Positions 38,981 through 49,398 are shown, counted from the first letter of the stretch. The stretch is 64,000 nt of DNA from Tsukamurella sp. PLM1 (GCF_023168325.1 NZ_AP025688.1:3224001-3288000); one strand, 5' to 3'. Program-made: numbers and translations. Notes: generated from the sequence alone by a model not told the origin.

Positions 38981-41097
38981 ATGGCCAGCTACTTCGTCAC
39001 GGGCGGGACGGGCTTCATCGGCCGTGCCGTCGTGGCGCGACTCGCGGCCGCGGACCGCGAGGGCACGATCTACCTACTGGTGCGCGACGCCTCACTCCCC
39101 CGGTTCGAACGGGTCATCGCCGACCTGGGTCACGAACTGGCCCCGCAGGTGGTTCCCGTGGCGGGTGACATCACCGTGTCGGGTCTCGGAATCACGCCCG
39201 GCGACCTGCCCGAGCACATCGACCACGTGATCCACCTGGCCGCCGTGTACGACATGGAGGCGCCGGAGGACCTGCAGCAGCTGAGCAACGTCGAGGGCAC
39301 CCGCAACGTGCTCGCGCTGGCCCAGCGCCTCGGCGCCACGATGCACCACGTCTCGTCGCTGGCCGTCGCAGGCAACCACGAGGGCTGGTTCTCCGAGTCC
39401 GATTTCGACGTGGCCCAGTACTTCCCCACGCCGTACCACCGCACCAAGTACGAGGCCGAGCGGCTGGTGCGCGAGTCCTCCGTGCCGTGGCAGATCTACC
39501 GCCCCTCCATCGTGATGGGCGACTCGATGACGGGCGCGGCCGACAAGATCGACGGGCCGTACTACTTCTTCCCGTTCCTGCGGCTCATGGGCACCATCCC
39601 CCACCACCTGCACGTCCCCTTCGCCAACCTCGGCTACACCAACGTGGTGCCGGTGGACTTCGTGGCGTCGGCGATCGTCGCGCTCGTCACCGCACCCGCG
39701 ACGCCGGGCACCGTCTACCACCTGGCCGACCCCAAGGGCCAGAGCATGGCCACGATCTACGAGGCGATCGCGCCCGCCTTCTCCGGTCCGAAGACGCTGC
39801 CGGTGCCCAGCGCGCCGCTCGGCGAGTTCGCGGCGCGGATCGGCCGGCGGAACGAGCTGCGCGCGCTGCGCGATACCGTGGCCCGCCAGCTGGGGATCCC
39901 GCCGTCGATCCTGGACCACCCGTTCTACAACACCCGCTTCGATTCGCGCGCCACGCACGAGGTACTCGACCGGCTCGGGGTCGCGTTGCCGAACCTGAAG
40001 TCGTACGGCCCCAGGCTGTTCCGCTACTGGGCCGAGCACCTCGATCCGTCGCGCAACCGTCGCGACGATCCGCGGGCCCCCTCGTGGGCAAGCACATCCT
40101 GCTCACCGGCGGTTCCTCCGGGATCGGCCGGGAGGCGGCGAAGCAGGCCGTGCAGAAGGGGGCGAACGTCTTCATCGTCGCCCGCAAACCGGAGGACCTG
40201 GCCGACGCCGTCCTGCAGATCGAGGCCGAGCCCGGGCTGCCGGGCGTACCCAAGGGCATCGTCCGCGCCTACCAGTGCGATGTGACCGACCCGGAGTCGG
40301 TGCGCACCACCGTCGCGCAGATCCTGGCCGAGCACGGGCACGTGGACGTGCTGGTCAACAGCGCCGGCCGGTCGATCCGCCGGGCCACCATCAACTCGGT
40401 GGACCGCGCGCACGACTACCAGCGCACGATGGCCGTCAACTACTTCGGCGCCGTGTACCTGATCCTGGAACTGTTGCCGCACATGATCTCCCGCAAGTCC
40501 GGGCACGTGGTCAACGTGTCGTCGATCGGGGTCCAGGTGCGCGGACCGCGGTTCGCGGCGTACGTGGCGTCGAAGTCGGCACTGGAGGCGTTCAGCGACA
40601 TCACCGCGGCCGAGACCATGTCGGACCACGTGACGTTCACGAACATCCACATGCCGCTCACCCGGACCCGGATGATCGAACCCACCGAGGGCTACGACAA
40701 CGCGATGGCGCTGTCGGTGGAGAAGGCCGGCCAGATCGTGGTGCGCGCCATCGTGGAGCGGCCGCGCCGCATCGACACCCCGCTCGGCACGCTGGCCCAG
40801 TTCGGGCAGTTCCTCTCGCCGCGTATCGCCGCCGCGGCGCAGCACCAGGGCTACCTGTTGTTCCCCGAGTCCGCCGCCGCCGAGGGCCGCGACGCCGACG
40901 GTGCCGACATCGTGCCGCCCGTCGAGGTGGACGTCGCCGAGGTGGACACACCCCGCGGCCGGCTCGCGGCCACCAAGGACCTGTCCAAGGACATCTCCAC
41001 CGCCGCGGTGAGCCCACTGTTCGGCATCTCCGGCGACCAGGGCCTGCGGCGCCTCGCCCGCAAGACCCTCAACCGCCTGCCCGGCATCAACTGGTAA
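38981..41097 (+). CDS. Two-domain fatty acyl-CoA reductase: NAD-dependent epimerase-like plus short-chain dehydrogenase (one frameshift)
   Basis: About 705 residues. The first domain (residues 1-365) begins YFVTGGTGFIGRAVV and has the YHRTKYEAE active site. The second begins HILLTGGSSGIGREAA and has the SDR motif NSAG, the catalytic serine segment VNVSSIG and YVASKSALEAF. This architecture is that of acyl-CoA reductases such as AcrA1 (Rv3391) and the Marinobacter alcohol-forming reductases, which make wax alcohols from acyl-CoA. The frame breaks between the two domains near 40078 (gggccccctcgtg); adding one C gives the fusion. If the break were real there would be two separate proteins. Confidence 0.82.
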
Positions 41098-41114
41098 GGC
41101 TCACGCTCCGTTCT

Positions 41115-41153
41115 GTGCACCGTTGATCAACTCACACTTGATCAACGGTGCAC
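41115..41153. terminator. Bidirectional terminator overlapping the AraC gene end
   Basis: A perfect 16-bp inverted repeat (GTGCACCGTTGATCAA at 41115-41130 and its complement at 41138-41153) with a 7-base loop. The right arm contains the last codons and stop of the AraC gene (41142), so the coding sequence is part of the stem. It separates the convergent reductase and AraC genes. Confidence 0.75.
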
Positions 41154-41840
41154 ACGTTCCGGGGCGAACAACACCCGCGGGGTGCTCCCCGTCAAAACGC
41201 GCACCTCGCGAGTCAGGTGGGCCTGATCCGCGTAGCCCGACGATGCGGCAACCTCACCGAGCGCGCCTCCCGCGCGGATCCGGCGTGCCGCCCGCTGGAA
41301 TCGCTGGATCCGAGCGAGGGTCTTCGGGCCGTACCCGAACGACCGCAGGGCCAGACGATGCAGTGCCCGCTCCCCCAGGCCCACTTCGCTCGCCGCCTCG
41401 CCGACGGTGCGCCCCTCCTGGAGCCGTGCGGCGATGACGTCGATCCGCGGATCGAGGTCGACGCCGTCGAGGAGTGCGGCCGCGAGGTCCTCCGGTTCGG
41501 CGGAATGCGTGATCCTCCTCTGCGGCAGGACGTCCGAGAGATCGACCCGGAGACCGGTCAGCTCGTCCGCGGCGATCCCCAACAGCTGCGGCAGCAGGCC
41601 GGATGGGAACCGCAGACCGTCATAGGGTGCCCCCTCGTGCCCGGGGACCCGCGCCGCCACGGCATCCGGACCGGCGACGATCGCGCGGCCGTCGATGACG
41701 ATGACGTCCATGCAGCCGTCGGGCAGGATCAGGGCCGGCCCGGCGGACCCGACGGTGCGCCACCGCACCGCACCGGGGATCGCGGAGCGCCACTCGCGGT
41801 ACAGCAGCGCCGGGCGCGGAGCGAGCGGGCCGGATTCCAC
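41142..41840 (-). CDS. AraC family transcriptional regulator
   Basis: About 232 residues. The N-terminal domain opens ALLYREWRSAIPGAVRW and contains LPDGCMDVIV, a pattern common to AraC regulators of the DUF6597 type. The C-terminal domain has two helix-turn-helix motifs (TVGEAASEVGLGERALHRLALRSFG; ALGEVAASSGYADQAHLTREVR) and the late GSTPRVL. GTG 41840 is taken as start because the longer frame enters the divergent VOC gene. It probably regulates that gene, whose start is 60 bases away. Confidence 0.83.
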   Translation of the reverse strand: MESGPLAPRPALLYREWRSAIPGAVRWRTVGSAGPALILPDGCMDVIVIDGRAIVAGPDAVAARVPGHEGAPYDGLRFPSGLLPQLLGIAADELTGLRVDLSDVLPQRRITHSAEPEDLAAALLDGVDLDPRIDVIAARLQEGRTVGEAASEVGLGERALHRLALRSFGYGPKTLARIQRFQRAARRIRAGGALGEVAASSGYADQAHLTREVRVLTGSTPRVLFAPERVHR

Positions 41841-41900
41841 ACCTCGAGTATGTCCGAAACGTTCAAGACGCGCCCGGCTGCGGCGGATACCGTTGCGCCC

Positions 41901-42292
41901 ATGACTGATCGACTGCGTTTCGACGCCATCGGCATGGTGACCGAGAACTTGCCCGCCGCACTGGATTTCTACCGCCGACTCGGGCTCGACATCCCCTCGG
42001 TCGCGGAGGACGAGCCGCACGTGGAGGCACAGCTACCCGGTGGGATGCGGCTGATGTGGGACTCGGTCGAGGTGATCCGCTCGATGGAGCCCGGCTGGGT
42101 CAAGCAGCCCGGCCAGAACGCGACGCTGTGTGTGAAGTGCGCGTCGCCCGCGGTCGTCGACGAGGTGCACGCGGAGCTCGTCGCCGCCGGCAGTCCGAGC
42201 GCGATGGAGCCTTTCGACGCGCCGTGGGGACAGCGGTACGCGGGGTGCTCGACCCGGACGGCTACCAGGTGCAGCTCTTCGCCTGGCAGTAG
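41901..42292 (+). CDS. VOC family protein (glyoxalase/bleomycin-resistance fold; one frameshift)
   Basis: About 130 residues. The opening FDAIGMVTENLPAALDFYRRLGLD is the first beta-alpha-beta module of the vicinal-oxygen-chelate fold. The frame breaks at 42243 in a run of four G; with one G added it continues GVLDPDGYQVQLFAWQ, the conserved second-module ending, and stops at 42292. No specific reaction can be assigned. It is divergently arranged with the AraC gene. Confidence 0.8.
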
Positions 42293-42369
42293 CCGCCGAC
42301 CGGCAGCGCCGCGCGGCCGATCTCCCTATCGTGGAGTGCACCGAACCGCCCTACCGAGGAGCACGCGCG

Positions 42370-43722
42370 ATGGCTGACATCCAGTACGCAGTGACCGATC
42401 CCGCCACCGGCGAGGTCGTGCAGACCTACCCCACCGCCGAGCCCGCCGAGATCGAGGCGGCGCTGGACGCGGCCGCCCGCGCCGCGCGGAGCTGGGCCCG
42501 CACCACCACCGTCGCCGAGCGCGCGGCGCTGGTGCGCCGGGTGGCGGAACTGCACACCGAGCGGCGCGAGATGCTGGCCCGGATCATCCAGCGGGAGATG
42601 GGCAAACCGCTCGAGGACGCGCTCGGCGAGGTGGACTTCGCCGCCGCGATCTACACCTACTACGCCGACAACGGCGAGCGCCTGCTCGCGGACCAGCCCG
42701 TGGAGCTGCTCGAGGGCGACGGCTCCGCCGTGGTCCGCCGCTCCCCCATCGGCGTGCTGTTCGGGATCATGCCGTGGAACTTCCCCTACTACCAGGTGGC
42801 GCGGTTCGCCGGACCGAACCTGGTGGCGGGCAACACGATCCTGCTCAAGCACGCGCCGCAGTGCCCCGAATCGGCCGAGGCGATCGCGCTGCTGTTCACC
42901 GAGGCGGGATTCCCGCCCGGGGCGTACGTGAACATCCGCGCGACCAACGATCAGGCTGCGGAGATCATCGCCGACCCGCGCGTGGCCGCCGTCTCGCTCA
43001 CCGGCTCCGAGCGGGCCGGCGCGGCCGTGGCGGAGGTCGCGGGCCGCAACCTCAAGAAGTGCGTGCTCGAGCTCGGCGGGTCCGACCCGTTCGTCCTCCT
43101 CTCGACCGACGACCTCGCCGCCACCGTGGACTCGGCGGTGGCCGCACGCCTCGACAACACCGGGCAGTCCTGCAACGCCGCGAAGCGCTTCATCGTGGCC
43201 GACGACCTGTACGACGAGTTCCTCGCCGCCTTCACCGAGAAGCTGCTGGCCGCGAGCGAGGGCATCGCACCGCTCTCGTCCGAGCGGGCCGCGATCACCC
43301 TGGAGCGCCAGGTGAACGAGGCCGTGGAGGCCGGCGCGCACGTCGCCACGCTGGGCCGGCGCGACGGTGCCTTCTACCCGCCGTCCGTGCTCACCGGGGT
43401 GACCGAGGGGAACCCGGCGTTCCGCCAGGAGCTGTTCGGTCCCGTCGCCACCGTCTACCGCGTGGCGGGCGAGGCCGAGGCGGTCGCGCTGGCCAACGAC
43501 ACCCCGTTCGGCCTCGGCTCCTACGTGTTCACCACCGACGCGGAGCAGGCCGCGCGGGTGGCAGACGCACTGCAGGCGGGGATGGTGTTCGTCAACGGCG
43601 TTCTCGCCGAGGGCGCCGAGCTGCCCTTCGGCGGCGTCAAGCGGTCCGGGTTCGGTCGCGAGATGGGCCCGTTGGGCATCGAGGAGTTCCTCAACAAGAA
43701 GCTCATCCGCACGGTGAAGTAG
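42370..43722 (+). CDS. NAD(P)-dependent succinate-semialdehyde dehydrogenase
   Basis: A 450-residue aldehyde dehydrogenase. [12 protein letters not shown] is the cofactor-binding motif, [11 protein letters not shown] holds the general-base glutamate, and [12 protein letters not shown] the catalytic cysteine (about residue 268). The short N-terminus and sequence resemble GabD2-type succinate-semialdehyde dehydrogenases of mycobacteria. It oxidises succinate semialdehyde from GABA or 2-oxoglutarate breakdown. It may be the last step for the GABA-type locus at 51.9-60.2 kb, though it lies 8 kb away. Confidence 0.87.
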   Translation: MADIQYAVTDPATGEVVQTYPTAEPAEIEAALDAAARAARSWARTTTVAERAALVRRVAELHTERREMLARIIQREMGKPLEDALGEVDFAAAIYTYYADNGERLLADQPVELLEGDGSAVVRRSPIGVLFGIMPWNFPYYQVARFAGPNLVAGNTILLKHAPQCPESAEAIALLFTEAGFPPGAYVNIRATNDQAAEIIADPRVAAVSLTGSERAGAAVAEVAGRNLKKCVLELGGSDPFVLLSTDDLAATVDSAVAARLDNTGQSCNAAKRFIVADDLYDEFLAAFTEKLLAASEGIAPLSSERAAITLERQVNEAVEAGAHVATLGRRDGAFYPPSVLTGVTEGNPAFRQELFGPVATVYRVAGEAEAVALANDTPFGLGSYVFTTDAEQAARVADALQAGMVFVNGVLAEGAELPFGGVKRSGFGREMGPLGIEEFLNKKLIRTVK

Positions 43723-43746
43723 GTCGACGGGGCGGTTCCGGCCCAG

Positions 43747-43957
43747 TCAAGCCAGGAGCCGCCCCTCCGCGACGTCGATCACCCACTGCGGCGTCTTCTT
43801 CCTCCTGGCGGTCGAGTTCGATCAGGATCTGGGCGCTGATCATGCGCTCTTCCTCCGATTGTCCCCGCAGGAAGAAGTCCGCCTCGTCACGCTCACGAGC
43901 ACTGCGCTCGAGATCGGCCTCGTCACGCTCATTTGCACTCGGCTCGTAGTCCGTCAT
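43747..43957 (-). CDS. Small charged protein of unknown function (probable frameshift)
   Basis: About 70 residues, strongly charged: [20 protein letters not shown] is followed by a second, similar [10 protein letters not shown], an internal repeat of ERDEAD. The open frame runs on into proline-rich sequence overlapping the dehydrogenase. A one-base change near 43790 instead yields [15 protein letters not shown] and a stop at 43747, which looks like a natural end. The start overlaps the stop of the upstream membrane protein gene. No family recognised. Confidence 0.5.
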
Positions 43958-44289
43958 CTGGCGCCTCCCTTCCTGTTCTTCCGATTATTACCCGGCTGCC
44001 GACCCGCCGCTACGGCCCGAGCGATATCGCGGTCGCTGGCAGTGATCAACGGCGATCGAATCAGCTCCCGCATGACAATGCGACCCGTTACCCGGCTCTC
44101 GGGATTGCCGAGCCCAGCGGTGTGCTCGGCTGCCCACTGAAATCGCCGCCACCACTCGACTCTGGCTTCGTGCTCAGCCTTCAGTGCGCGGTCGGCGTGT
44201 TCGGACCGTTGCTTCTGCCAGAGCGTGCCGAGTACGCCACTGGCCGTCAAGACCGCCACAATCAGCATCACCCACTGCGGTGCCCCCAT
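43954..44289 (-). CDS. Small single-span membrane protein of unknown function
   Basis: A 111-residue protein with an N-terminal hydrophobic helix (about residues 5-22, QWVMLIVAVLTASGVLG) followed by a charged helical region (RSEHADRALKAEHEARVEWWRRFQWA). It overlaps the start of the small charged protein by four bases (ATGA), so the two form an operon. Small pairs of this kind are common in actinobacterial genomic islands and prophage remnants. Base composition here is slightly less GC-rich than in neighbours. Function unknown. Confidence 0.6.
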   Translation of the reverse strand: MGAPQWVMLIVAVLTASGVLGTLWQKQRSEHADRALKAEHEARVEWWRRFQWAAEHTAGLGNPESRVTGRIVMRELIRSPLITASDRDIARAVAAGRQPGNNRKNRKGGAR

Positions 44290-44353
44290 CGTTCCTCCCC
44301 CAAGGTTCGACTTCCGATACCCCGCAGGGTAGAACTCCGGTCCGACAAGTGCG

Positions 44354-45112
44354 CTAGAGCAGGCTCAGCTGGCCCGGCTCACTGCCCGGCTCGACGCGCT
44401 CGATCAGCTCGGGACCGGTGTTCGCGACGGCGTTGACCAGCGTGGACACCGGCCGGATCTCGATCCGCTCGGCCACGTCCAGAGCCGGAGGGGCGAGCAG
44501 GAGCGGGTCGGCGGCACCGTCGGGATTCAGCCACTCGTCGAAGACGTCGGGCGTGAGCACGAGCGGCATCCGGTCGTGCACCTCGCGCAGCGGACCGACC
44601 GCGTCGGTCGTGAGCACGGTCGCCGACAGGACGGGCGGCACGTCGAGCCCCGCGCCGGCCGGGCGCCACACCGACCACAGGCCCGCCATGTACATCCGCG
44701 TGCCGTCCCGCGGCGTCATGTACAGCGGCTGCTTGCGCGGCTTCTTCACGTCCGGCTCCAGGACCTGCCACTCGTACCAGCCGTCCATCGGGATCAGGCA
44801 GCGCTTGGACTTGATCGCGTTCCGGAACGCCGGCTTCTCCGCGACCGATTCGGCCCGGGCGTTGAACAGCGGCGGCCCGCTCAGCGTCTTCTGCCACGAC
44901 GGCAGCAGGCCCCAACGCATGCCGCGCAGCCGGCGGGTGGGAGCATCGTCGGGCTGCTCACGCGAGTGTCGCGCGACGACGGCGACGATGTTCGTGGTGG
45001 GTGCGACGTTGTAGCCGGGCACGTCCAGCGCAGTGCCCTCGGTCTCGTCCTCGGCGTCGATCTCCGCCGCCAGCAGCGCCGGGTCCGTGGTGACCGCATA
45101 CCGTCCGCACAT
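44354..45112 (-). CDS. SRAP family protein (abasic-site DNA-protein crosslink, YedK/HMCES type)
   Basis: A 252-residue SRAP protein. The mature catalytic Cys2 (MCGRYA) forms a covalent link to abasic sites; NARAESVAEKPAFRNA contains the conserved asparagine and glutamate, and MPLVL follows the catalytic histidine in VHDRMP. It protects abasic sites in single-stranded DNA. It corresponds to Rv3226c and lies nine bases after the soxR stop, so the two are probably co-transcribed. Confidence 0.9.
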   Translation of the reverse strand: MCGRYAVTTDPALLAAEIDAEDETEGTALDVPGYNVAPTTNIVAVVARHSREQPDDAPTRRLRGMRWGLLPSWQKTLSGPPLFNARAESVAEKPAFRNAIKSKRCLIPMDGWYEWQVLEPDVKKPRKQPLYMTPRDGTRMYMAGLWSVWRPAGAGLDVPPVLSATVLTTDAVGPLREVHDRMPLVLTPDVFDEWLNPDGAADPLLLAPPALDVAERIEIRPVSTLVNAVANTGPELIERVEPGSEPGQLSLL

Positions 45113-45121
45113 GTCCCCAGG

Positions 45122-45574
45122 CTACGACTCGAAGCTGTCGAACACGCGTCGCGGGCCGACACCGGTGGTGGCGAGGGCGTCGTGCGGGTTCGCCAGTGCG
45201 CAGGAGGCCATCGAGAGGCAGCCGCAACCGATGCAGTCGGTGAGGTTGTCGCGCAGGCGGGTGAGCTCGTCGATGCGGTGCGAGAGGTCGTCGTGCCAAT
45301 ACCGCGACAGCCGCTCCCAGTCCTTCTTCGTGGGCGTGCGGCCGTCGGGCAGCGTGGCGAGGGCCTCGCGGATCGTCGCGAGCGGGATGCCGACTCGGTG
45401 ACTGATCCGGATGAACGCCACGCGCCGCAGCATCTCGCGCGGGTACCGCCGCTGGTTCCCCGCGGTACGACGCGCGGTGATCAGCCCCTCGCGCTCGTAG
45501 AAGTGCAACGCGGACACCGCGACACCGCTACGCGCGGCGAGCTGGCCGACGCTGAACTCCCGGGTGGATTCCAC
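45122..45574 (-). CDS. soxR: SoxR, redox-sensing MerR family regulator
   Basis: A 150-residue regulator. The MerR helix-turn-helix is VGQLAARSGVAVSALHFYEREGL, and the cluster CIGCGCLSMASC (C-x2-C-x-C-x5-C, about residues 116-127) binds the [2Fe-2S] redox centre. In actinobacteria SoxR senses redox-cycling compounds and usually controls a few oxidoreductases and exporters. Its own operon here contains the SRAP gene. It starts about 35 bases before the end of the secreted-protein gene on the same strand. Confidence 0.92.
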   Translation of the reverse strand: MESTREFSVGQLAARSGVAVSALHFYEREGLITARRTAGNQRRYPREMLRRVAFIRISHRVGIPLATIREALATLPDGRTPTKKDWERLSRYWHDDLSHRIDELTRLRDNLTDCIGCGCLSMASCALANPHDALATTGVGPRRVFDSFES

Positions 45575-45607
45575 ACCCGGGAGACTACCTGAACGTTAGT
45601 TCAGAGA

Positions 45608-46459
45608 TCAGCGCGGCTTGGCCGCCGACGACGGTGCCGGCTTCGCGGACGACGAGGCGGGCTTGGCGGCGCCGGACGCCGCAGGCTTGGCCGACGGTGC
45701 GCCGGGCTTCGCCGACGGTGCGCCGGGCTTCGCCGACGCCGGCGCCGGCGCGGCCGCCGCGGGCTCCGGCGGGTTCTTCAGGATGGCGATCTGCACGCCG
45801 AGGAGGTCGACGGCCAGCTGGTCGTCCGCACCGACGAAGGGCGCGGGCTCACGCGACTCGCGGCCGCCGCGCAGCGACATCGTGACGCCGTTGACCACCG
45901 CGGTGTACTGGCGGGACTGCAGGTACTGGGTCTGGTTGCCGCGCTTGGTCTTCTGCGTGAACTCCAGCCCGAGACCGTCGGACGCGCCGGTGACCGCGAT
46001 CGACCGCACGGCGACCTCGCTGGTGACACCGTTCTTGGTGGCCTTGAACGTGGCGCACTTGGGCAGCGCGGCGCGCTGCGGCGCGACGTCGATCGCGAAC
46101 TTGGACACCACCATCGACCAGGTGACTCCGCGCACGGAGCCGTTGGTCTGCGCGGTGTCCGTGCCCTTGGGGATGGGCAGGCCCGCGTAGAGCACCTTGC
46201 ACTCCGCCGGCTCCACCTTGGCCGAATTGAGCGACGCCCAGGCCGCGTTCCAGCCCGCCGACGCGCCGGACAGGACGGCGCCGCCGAAGTTCATCGAATC
46301 GGGCAGGTTGCCGGAACCGATCACAAGCTCGCCCGCCTTGTTCTTGGGCGGCTCCGCCGGCTTCGGATCGGCCGACGCGGCCGGTGCGAGGAGGCCGGCG
46401 GCGGTCGCCAGCGCGGCGACGGTCGTGGCGACGCCCACGGACAGAGAAGTGCGCTTCAT
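45608..46459 (-). CDS. Secreted protein with a low-complexity Ala-Pro-Lys tail
   Basis: About 283 residues. A signal peptide (MKRTSLSVGVATTVAALATA, cleavage likely after PAASA) precedes a ~200-residue exported domain with two cysteines. The last ~50 residues are repeats of SAKPGAP and AKPA/SSS type, like cell-wall-spanning linkers. I recognise no family for the globular part. The DNA of the tail holds three copies of the GCACCGTCG-type motif. The start is ATG 46459. It is divergent from aroA with about 90 bases between starts. Confidence 0.75.
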   Translation of the reverse strand: MKRTSLSVGVATTVAALATAAGLLAPAASADPKPAEPPKNKAGELVIGSGNLPDSMNFGGAVLSGASAGWNAAWASLNSAKVEPAECKVLYAGLPIPKGTDTAQTNGSVRGVTWSMVVSKFAIDVAPQRAALPKCATFKATKNGVTSEVAVRSIAVTGASDGLGLEFTQKTKRGNQTQYLQSRQYTAVVNGVTMSLRGGRESREPAPFVGADDQLAVDLLGVQIAILKNPPEPAAAAPAPASAKPGAPSAKPGAPSAKPAASGAAKPASSSAKPAPSSAAKPR

Positions 46460-46549
46460 CGAGATCTCCCGGCGGTGTGAAGAACCTGAGGTTTCCGACC
46501 AGCAAGGTAGCACGGCGCTCAGGGCACCCTCATGTGCAAGGATGGCCGC

Positions 46550-47833
46550 GTGGAGCAAATCGAGCTGTGGCCTGCGCCCTTCGCCGACGCGCCGGTGACC
46601 GGAACCGTCGCCCTGCCCGGCTCGAAATCGATCACCAATCGTGCGTACGTCCTTGCGGCACAAGCTCCGTCGACCTCCACGCTGACCAACGCGCTGCGCA
46701 GCCGCGACGCCGATCTGATGGCCGATGGCCTGCGCACTCTCGGCACCGATGTGAAGTTCGTAACCGACACCACGGTTGCCGTGACGGGCGGCCCGCTCCA
46801 CGGTGGCAGCGTGGACTGCGGCCTAGCCGGCACCGTTATGCGCTTCCTCCCCTCGCTCGCGGCGGGGGCGCGCGGCACCGTCGAATTCGACGGTGACCCG
46901 CAGGCCCGGGCCCGGCCGCTGGGCACCGTCCTGGATGCGCTGCGCGGCCTCGGCGCCCGGATCGACGGCGACGGACTGCCGCTCACCGTGCACGGCGAGG
47001 GACCGATCCGCGGCGGCGCGGTGACGATCGACGCCTCCGCCAGCTCGCAGTTCGTCTCCGGGCTGCTGCTGAGCGCTCCCGGCTTCGCCGAGGGCGTCAC
47101 GGTGCATCACGACGGGAAGCCCGTCCCCTCGATGCCGCACATCGAGATGACCGTCGCGATGCTGCGGGCCGCGGGCGCCGAGGTGGACACCTCGCGGCCG
47201 AACTCCTGGACCGTGGCGCCCGGAGGGCTCCGCGCCCACGACTGGACCGTGGAGCCCGACCTGTCCAACGCCACCGTCTTCCTCGCCGCCGCGGCCCTGA
47301 CCGGCGGCGCCGTCACCGTGCCGCACTGGGATCCGGACTCGACCCAGCCGGGCGTGCAGTTCGCCGGGATCCTCACCGAGATGGGCGCGGAGGTCTCGTA
47401 CGCCGACGGCGCGATCACCGCCCGCGGCACCGGCGGACTGCGCGGCGTGGACTGGGACCTGCGCGACATCGGTGAGCTCACGCCCACCGTCGCCGCGCTC
47501 GCCGCGCTCGCCGACTCGCCGTCGCACCTGCGCGGCATCGCCCACCTGCGCGGGCACGAGACCGACCGGCTGGCCGCCCTCACCGCCGAGATCACCGCGC
47601 TGGGCGGACGGTGCGCGGAGACCGAGGACGGACTGCACATCGAGCCCGCGACGCTGCACGGCGGCATCTGGCACAGCTACGCCGACCACCGGATGGCCAC
47701 AGCGGGTGCCATTCTCGGCCTCGCGGTGCCCGGTGTACAGGTCGAGGACATCGCCACCACGGCGAAGACCATGCCCGATTTCCCCGCCCTGTGGAACTCG
47801 CTCCTCGGCGGCGAATCAGCGAGCCTTGGGTAA
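46550..47833 (+). CDS. aroA: AroA, 3-phosphoshikimate 1-carboxyvinyltransferase (EPSP synthase)
   Basis: About 427 residues, sixth step of the shikimate pathway. [15 protein letters not shown] (lysine for shikimate phosphate), [16 protein letters not shown] (PEP loop), and the late [12 protein letters not shown] and DHRMAT motifs are all intact. The start is GTG 46550, preceded by AAGGAT. It overlaps rsgA by eight bases, matching the Rv3227-Rv3228 operon. Confidence 0.95.
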   Translation: MEQIELWPAPFADAPVTGTVALPGSKSITNRAYVLAAQAPSTSTLTNALRSRDADLMADGLRTLGTDVKFVTDTTVAVTGGPLHGGSVDCGLAGTVMRFLPSLAAGARGTVEFDGDPQARARPLGTVLDALRGLGARIDGDGLPLTVHGEGPIRGGAVTIDASASSQFVSGLLLSAPGFAEGVTVHHDGKPVPSMPHIEMTVAMLRAAGAEVDTSRPNSWTVAPGGLRAHDWTVEPDLSNATVFLAAAALTGGAVTVPHWDPDSTQPGVQFAGILTEMGAEVSYADGAITARGTGGLRGVDWDLRDIGELTPTVAALAALADSPSHLRGIAHLRGHETDRLAALTAEITALGGRCAETEDGLHIEPATLHGGIWHSYADHRMATAGAILGLAVPGVQVEDIATTAKTMPDFPALWNSLLGGESASLG

Positions 47834-48784
47834 GCGCGAGTACGACGAGAGCGATGTCCGGGTGCGCCCGGGCAAGAGCAGTCGGCCGCGCACCAAGAAC
47901 CGACCGGACCACAGCGCCGCCGCCACCGCCATGGTCGTCTCGGTCGACCGGGGCCGCTGGGGCTGCGCGCTCGACGGTGACCCCGAGCGCGTCATCACCG
48001 CCATGCGGGCTCGCGAGCTCGGCCGGACCCCGATCGTGGTGGGCGATCACGTGGGCGTCGTCGGCGACCTGACGGGGCGCAAGGACACCCTGGCGCGGAT
48101 CGTGCGGGTCGACGAGCGGTCGACGGTGCTGCGGCGCACCGCCGACGACACCGACCCGTACGAACGGATCGTGGTCGCCAACGCGGAGCAGCTGCTGATC
48201 GTGACCGCGCTCGCCGATCCCCGCCCCGCACCGGCTTCGTCGAGCGCACCCTCATCGCCGCATACGCGGGCGGCCTGACGCCGGTGCTGTGCCTGACCAA
48301 GGGCGACCTCGCCGACGCGGAGGAGTTCACCGCCGCGTTCGCCGACCTCGACCTGCAGGTGATCGCCGCCGGCCGCGGCGATCCGCTCGACGAGGCCCAC
48401 GACCTGCTGACCGGCCGCGTCACGGCGCTGATCGGGCACAGCGGGGTGGGCAAGTCGACACTGGTCAACCGGCTCGTGCCCGATGCGAACCGGGCCACCG
48501 GCGTGGTCTCCGGCGTGGGCAAGGGCCGGCACACCTCGACGCAGTCGGTGGCGCTGTGGCTACCCGCCGGCGGGTGGGTCGTGGACACCCCGGGCATCCG
48601 CAGCTTCGGCCTCGCGCACATCTCCACCGACGACGTGGTCGCCGCGTTCCCCGACCTCGCCGTGGCCGTCGAGGACTGCCCGCGCGGCTGCGGACACCTG
48701 GGGCCGCCCGCGGACCCGGAGTGCGCCCTCGACCGACTGGAGGGGACGGCGCACCGTCGGGCGATGGCGGTCCGGGCCTGCTGA
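47826..48784 (+). CDS. rsgA: RsgA, ribosome small-subunit-dependent GTPase (one or two frameshifts)
   Basis: About 319 residues. The circularly permuted GTPase motifs are visible: TKGD (G4), [14 protein letters not shown] (G1), DTPGIRSFG (G3). The zinc site [16 protein letters not shown] lies at the end. It matures the 30S subunit. The start is TTG 47826 overlapping aroA. The frame breaks near 48222 in cgccccgcacc; adding one C joins ADPRP to [16 protein letters not shown]. The last residues may also be shifted, since another frame continues [12 protein letters not shown] to 48816. Confidence 0.9.
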
Positions 48785-48817
48785 CCGACCTGACCGCCGC
48801 CCCCGACTGGGCCTGAG

Positions 48818-49354
48818 CTACGCCTGCGCGCGCTTGGGGAGCTTCCAGCCCGGACGCGGGAAGTGGCAGGTGTAGCCGTCGGGGAACTTCTCCAGGTAGT
48901 CCTGGTGCTCCGGCTCGGCCTGCCAGAACGGGCCCGCCGGCTCGATCGTGGTGACCGCCTTCCCCGGCCACAGGCCGGAGGCGTCGATGTCGGCGATGGT
49001 GTCGCGCGCGGTGTCCCGCTGCGCGTCGCTGAGCGGGAAGATCGCCGAGCGATAGCTCGAGCCGACGTCGTTGCCCTGCCGGTCCTTCGTGGACGGGTCG
49101 TGGATCTGGAAGAAGAACTCGAGGATCGCGCGGTAGTCGGTCTTCGTGGGGTCGAAGACGATCTCCACCGCCTCGGCGTGGCCCGGGTGGTTGCGGTACG
49201 TGGCGTGGTCGTTGCCGCCGCCCGTGTAGCCGACGCGCGTCGCGAGCACGCCCGGCTGCTTGCGGATCAGGTCCTGCATGCCCCAGAAACAACCGCCCGC
49301 GAGGACCGCCGTCTCCGTGCCGGGGGTGGTGGTGATGGTGCCGGTATCCGTCAT
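48818..49354 (-). CDS. msrA: MsrA, peptide methionine-(S)-S-oxide reductase
   Basis: A 178-residue enzyme. GGCFWG carries the catalytic cysteine near residue 22, followed by GYTGG and the conserved [11 protein letters not shown] and [23 protein letters not shown]. It repairs oxidised methionine in proteins. No resolving cysteine lies at the C-terminus in the E. coli position, so reduction may use a different partner such as mycoredoxin; that is inference. The start is ATG 49354, with GGAAGGGACTGCGC upstream. Confidence 0.94.
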   Translation of the reverse strand: MTDTGTITTTPGTETAVLAGGCFWGMQDLIRKQPGVLATRVGYTGGGNDHATYRNHPGHAEAVEIVFDPTKTDYRAILEFFFQIHDPSTKDRQGNDVGSSYRSAIFPLSDAQRDTARDTIADIDASGLWPGKAVTTIEPAGPFWQAEPEHQDYLEKFPDGYTCHFPRPGWKLPKRAQA

Positions 49355-49398
49355 GCGCAGTCCCTTCCTCCGGGAGAGCGATGCTCCCGCAGCTCGAT

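Noticed and set aside
48785..48816. Separate small ORF after rsgA
   Set aside because: The frame has no start of its own and more likely represents a shifted rsgA C-terminus.
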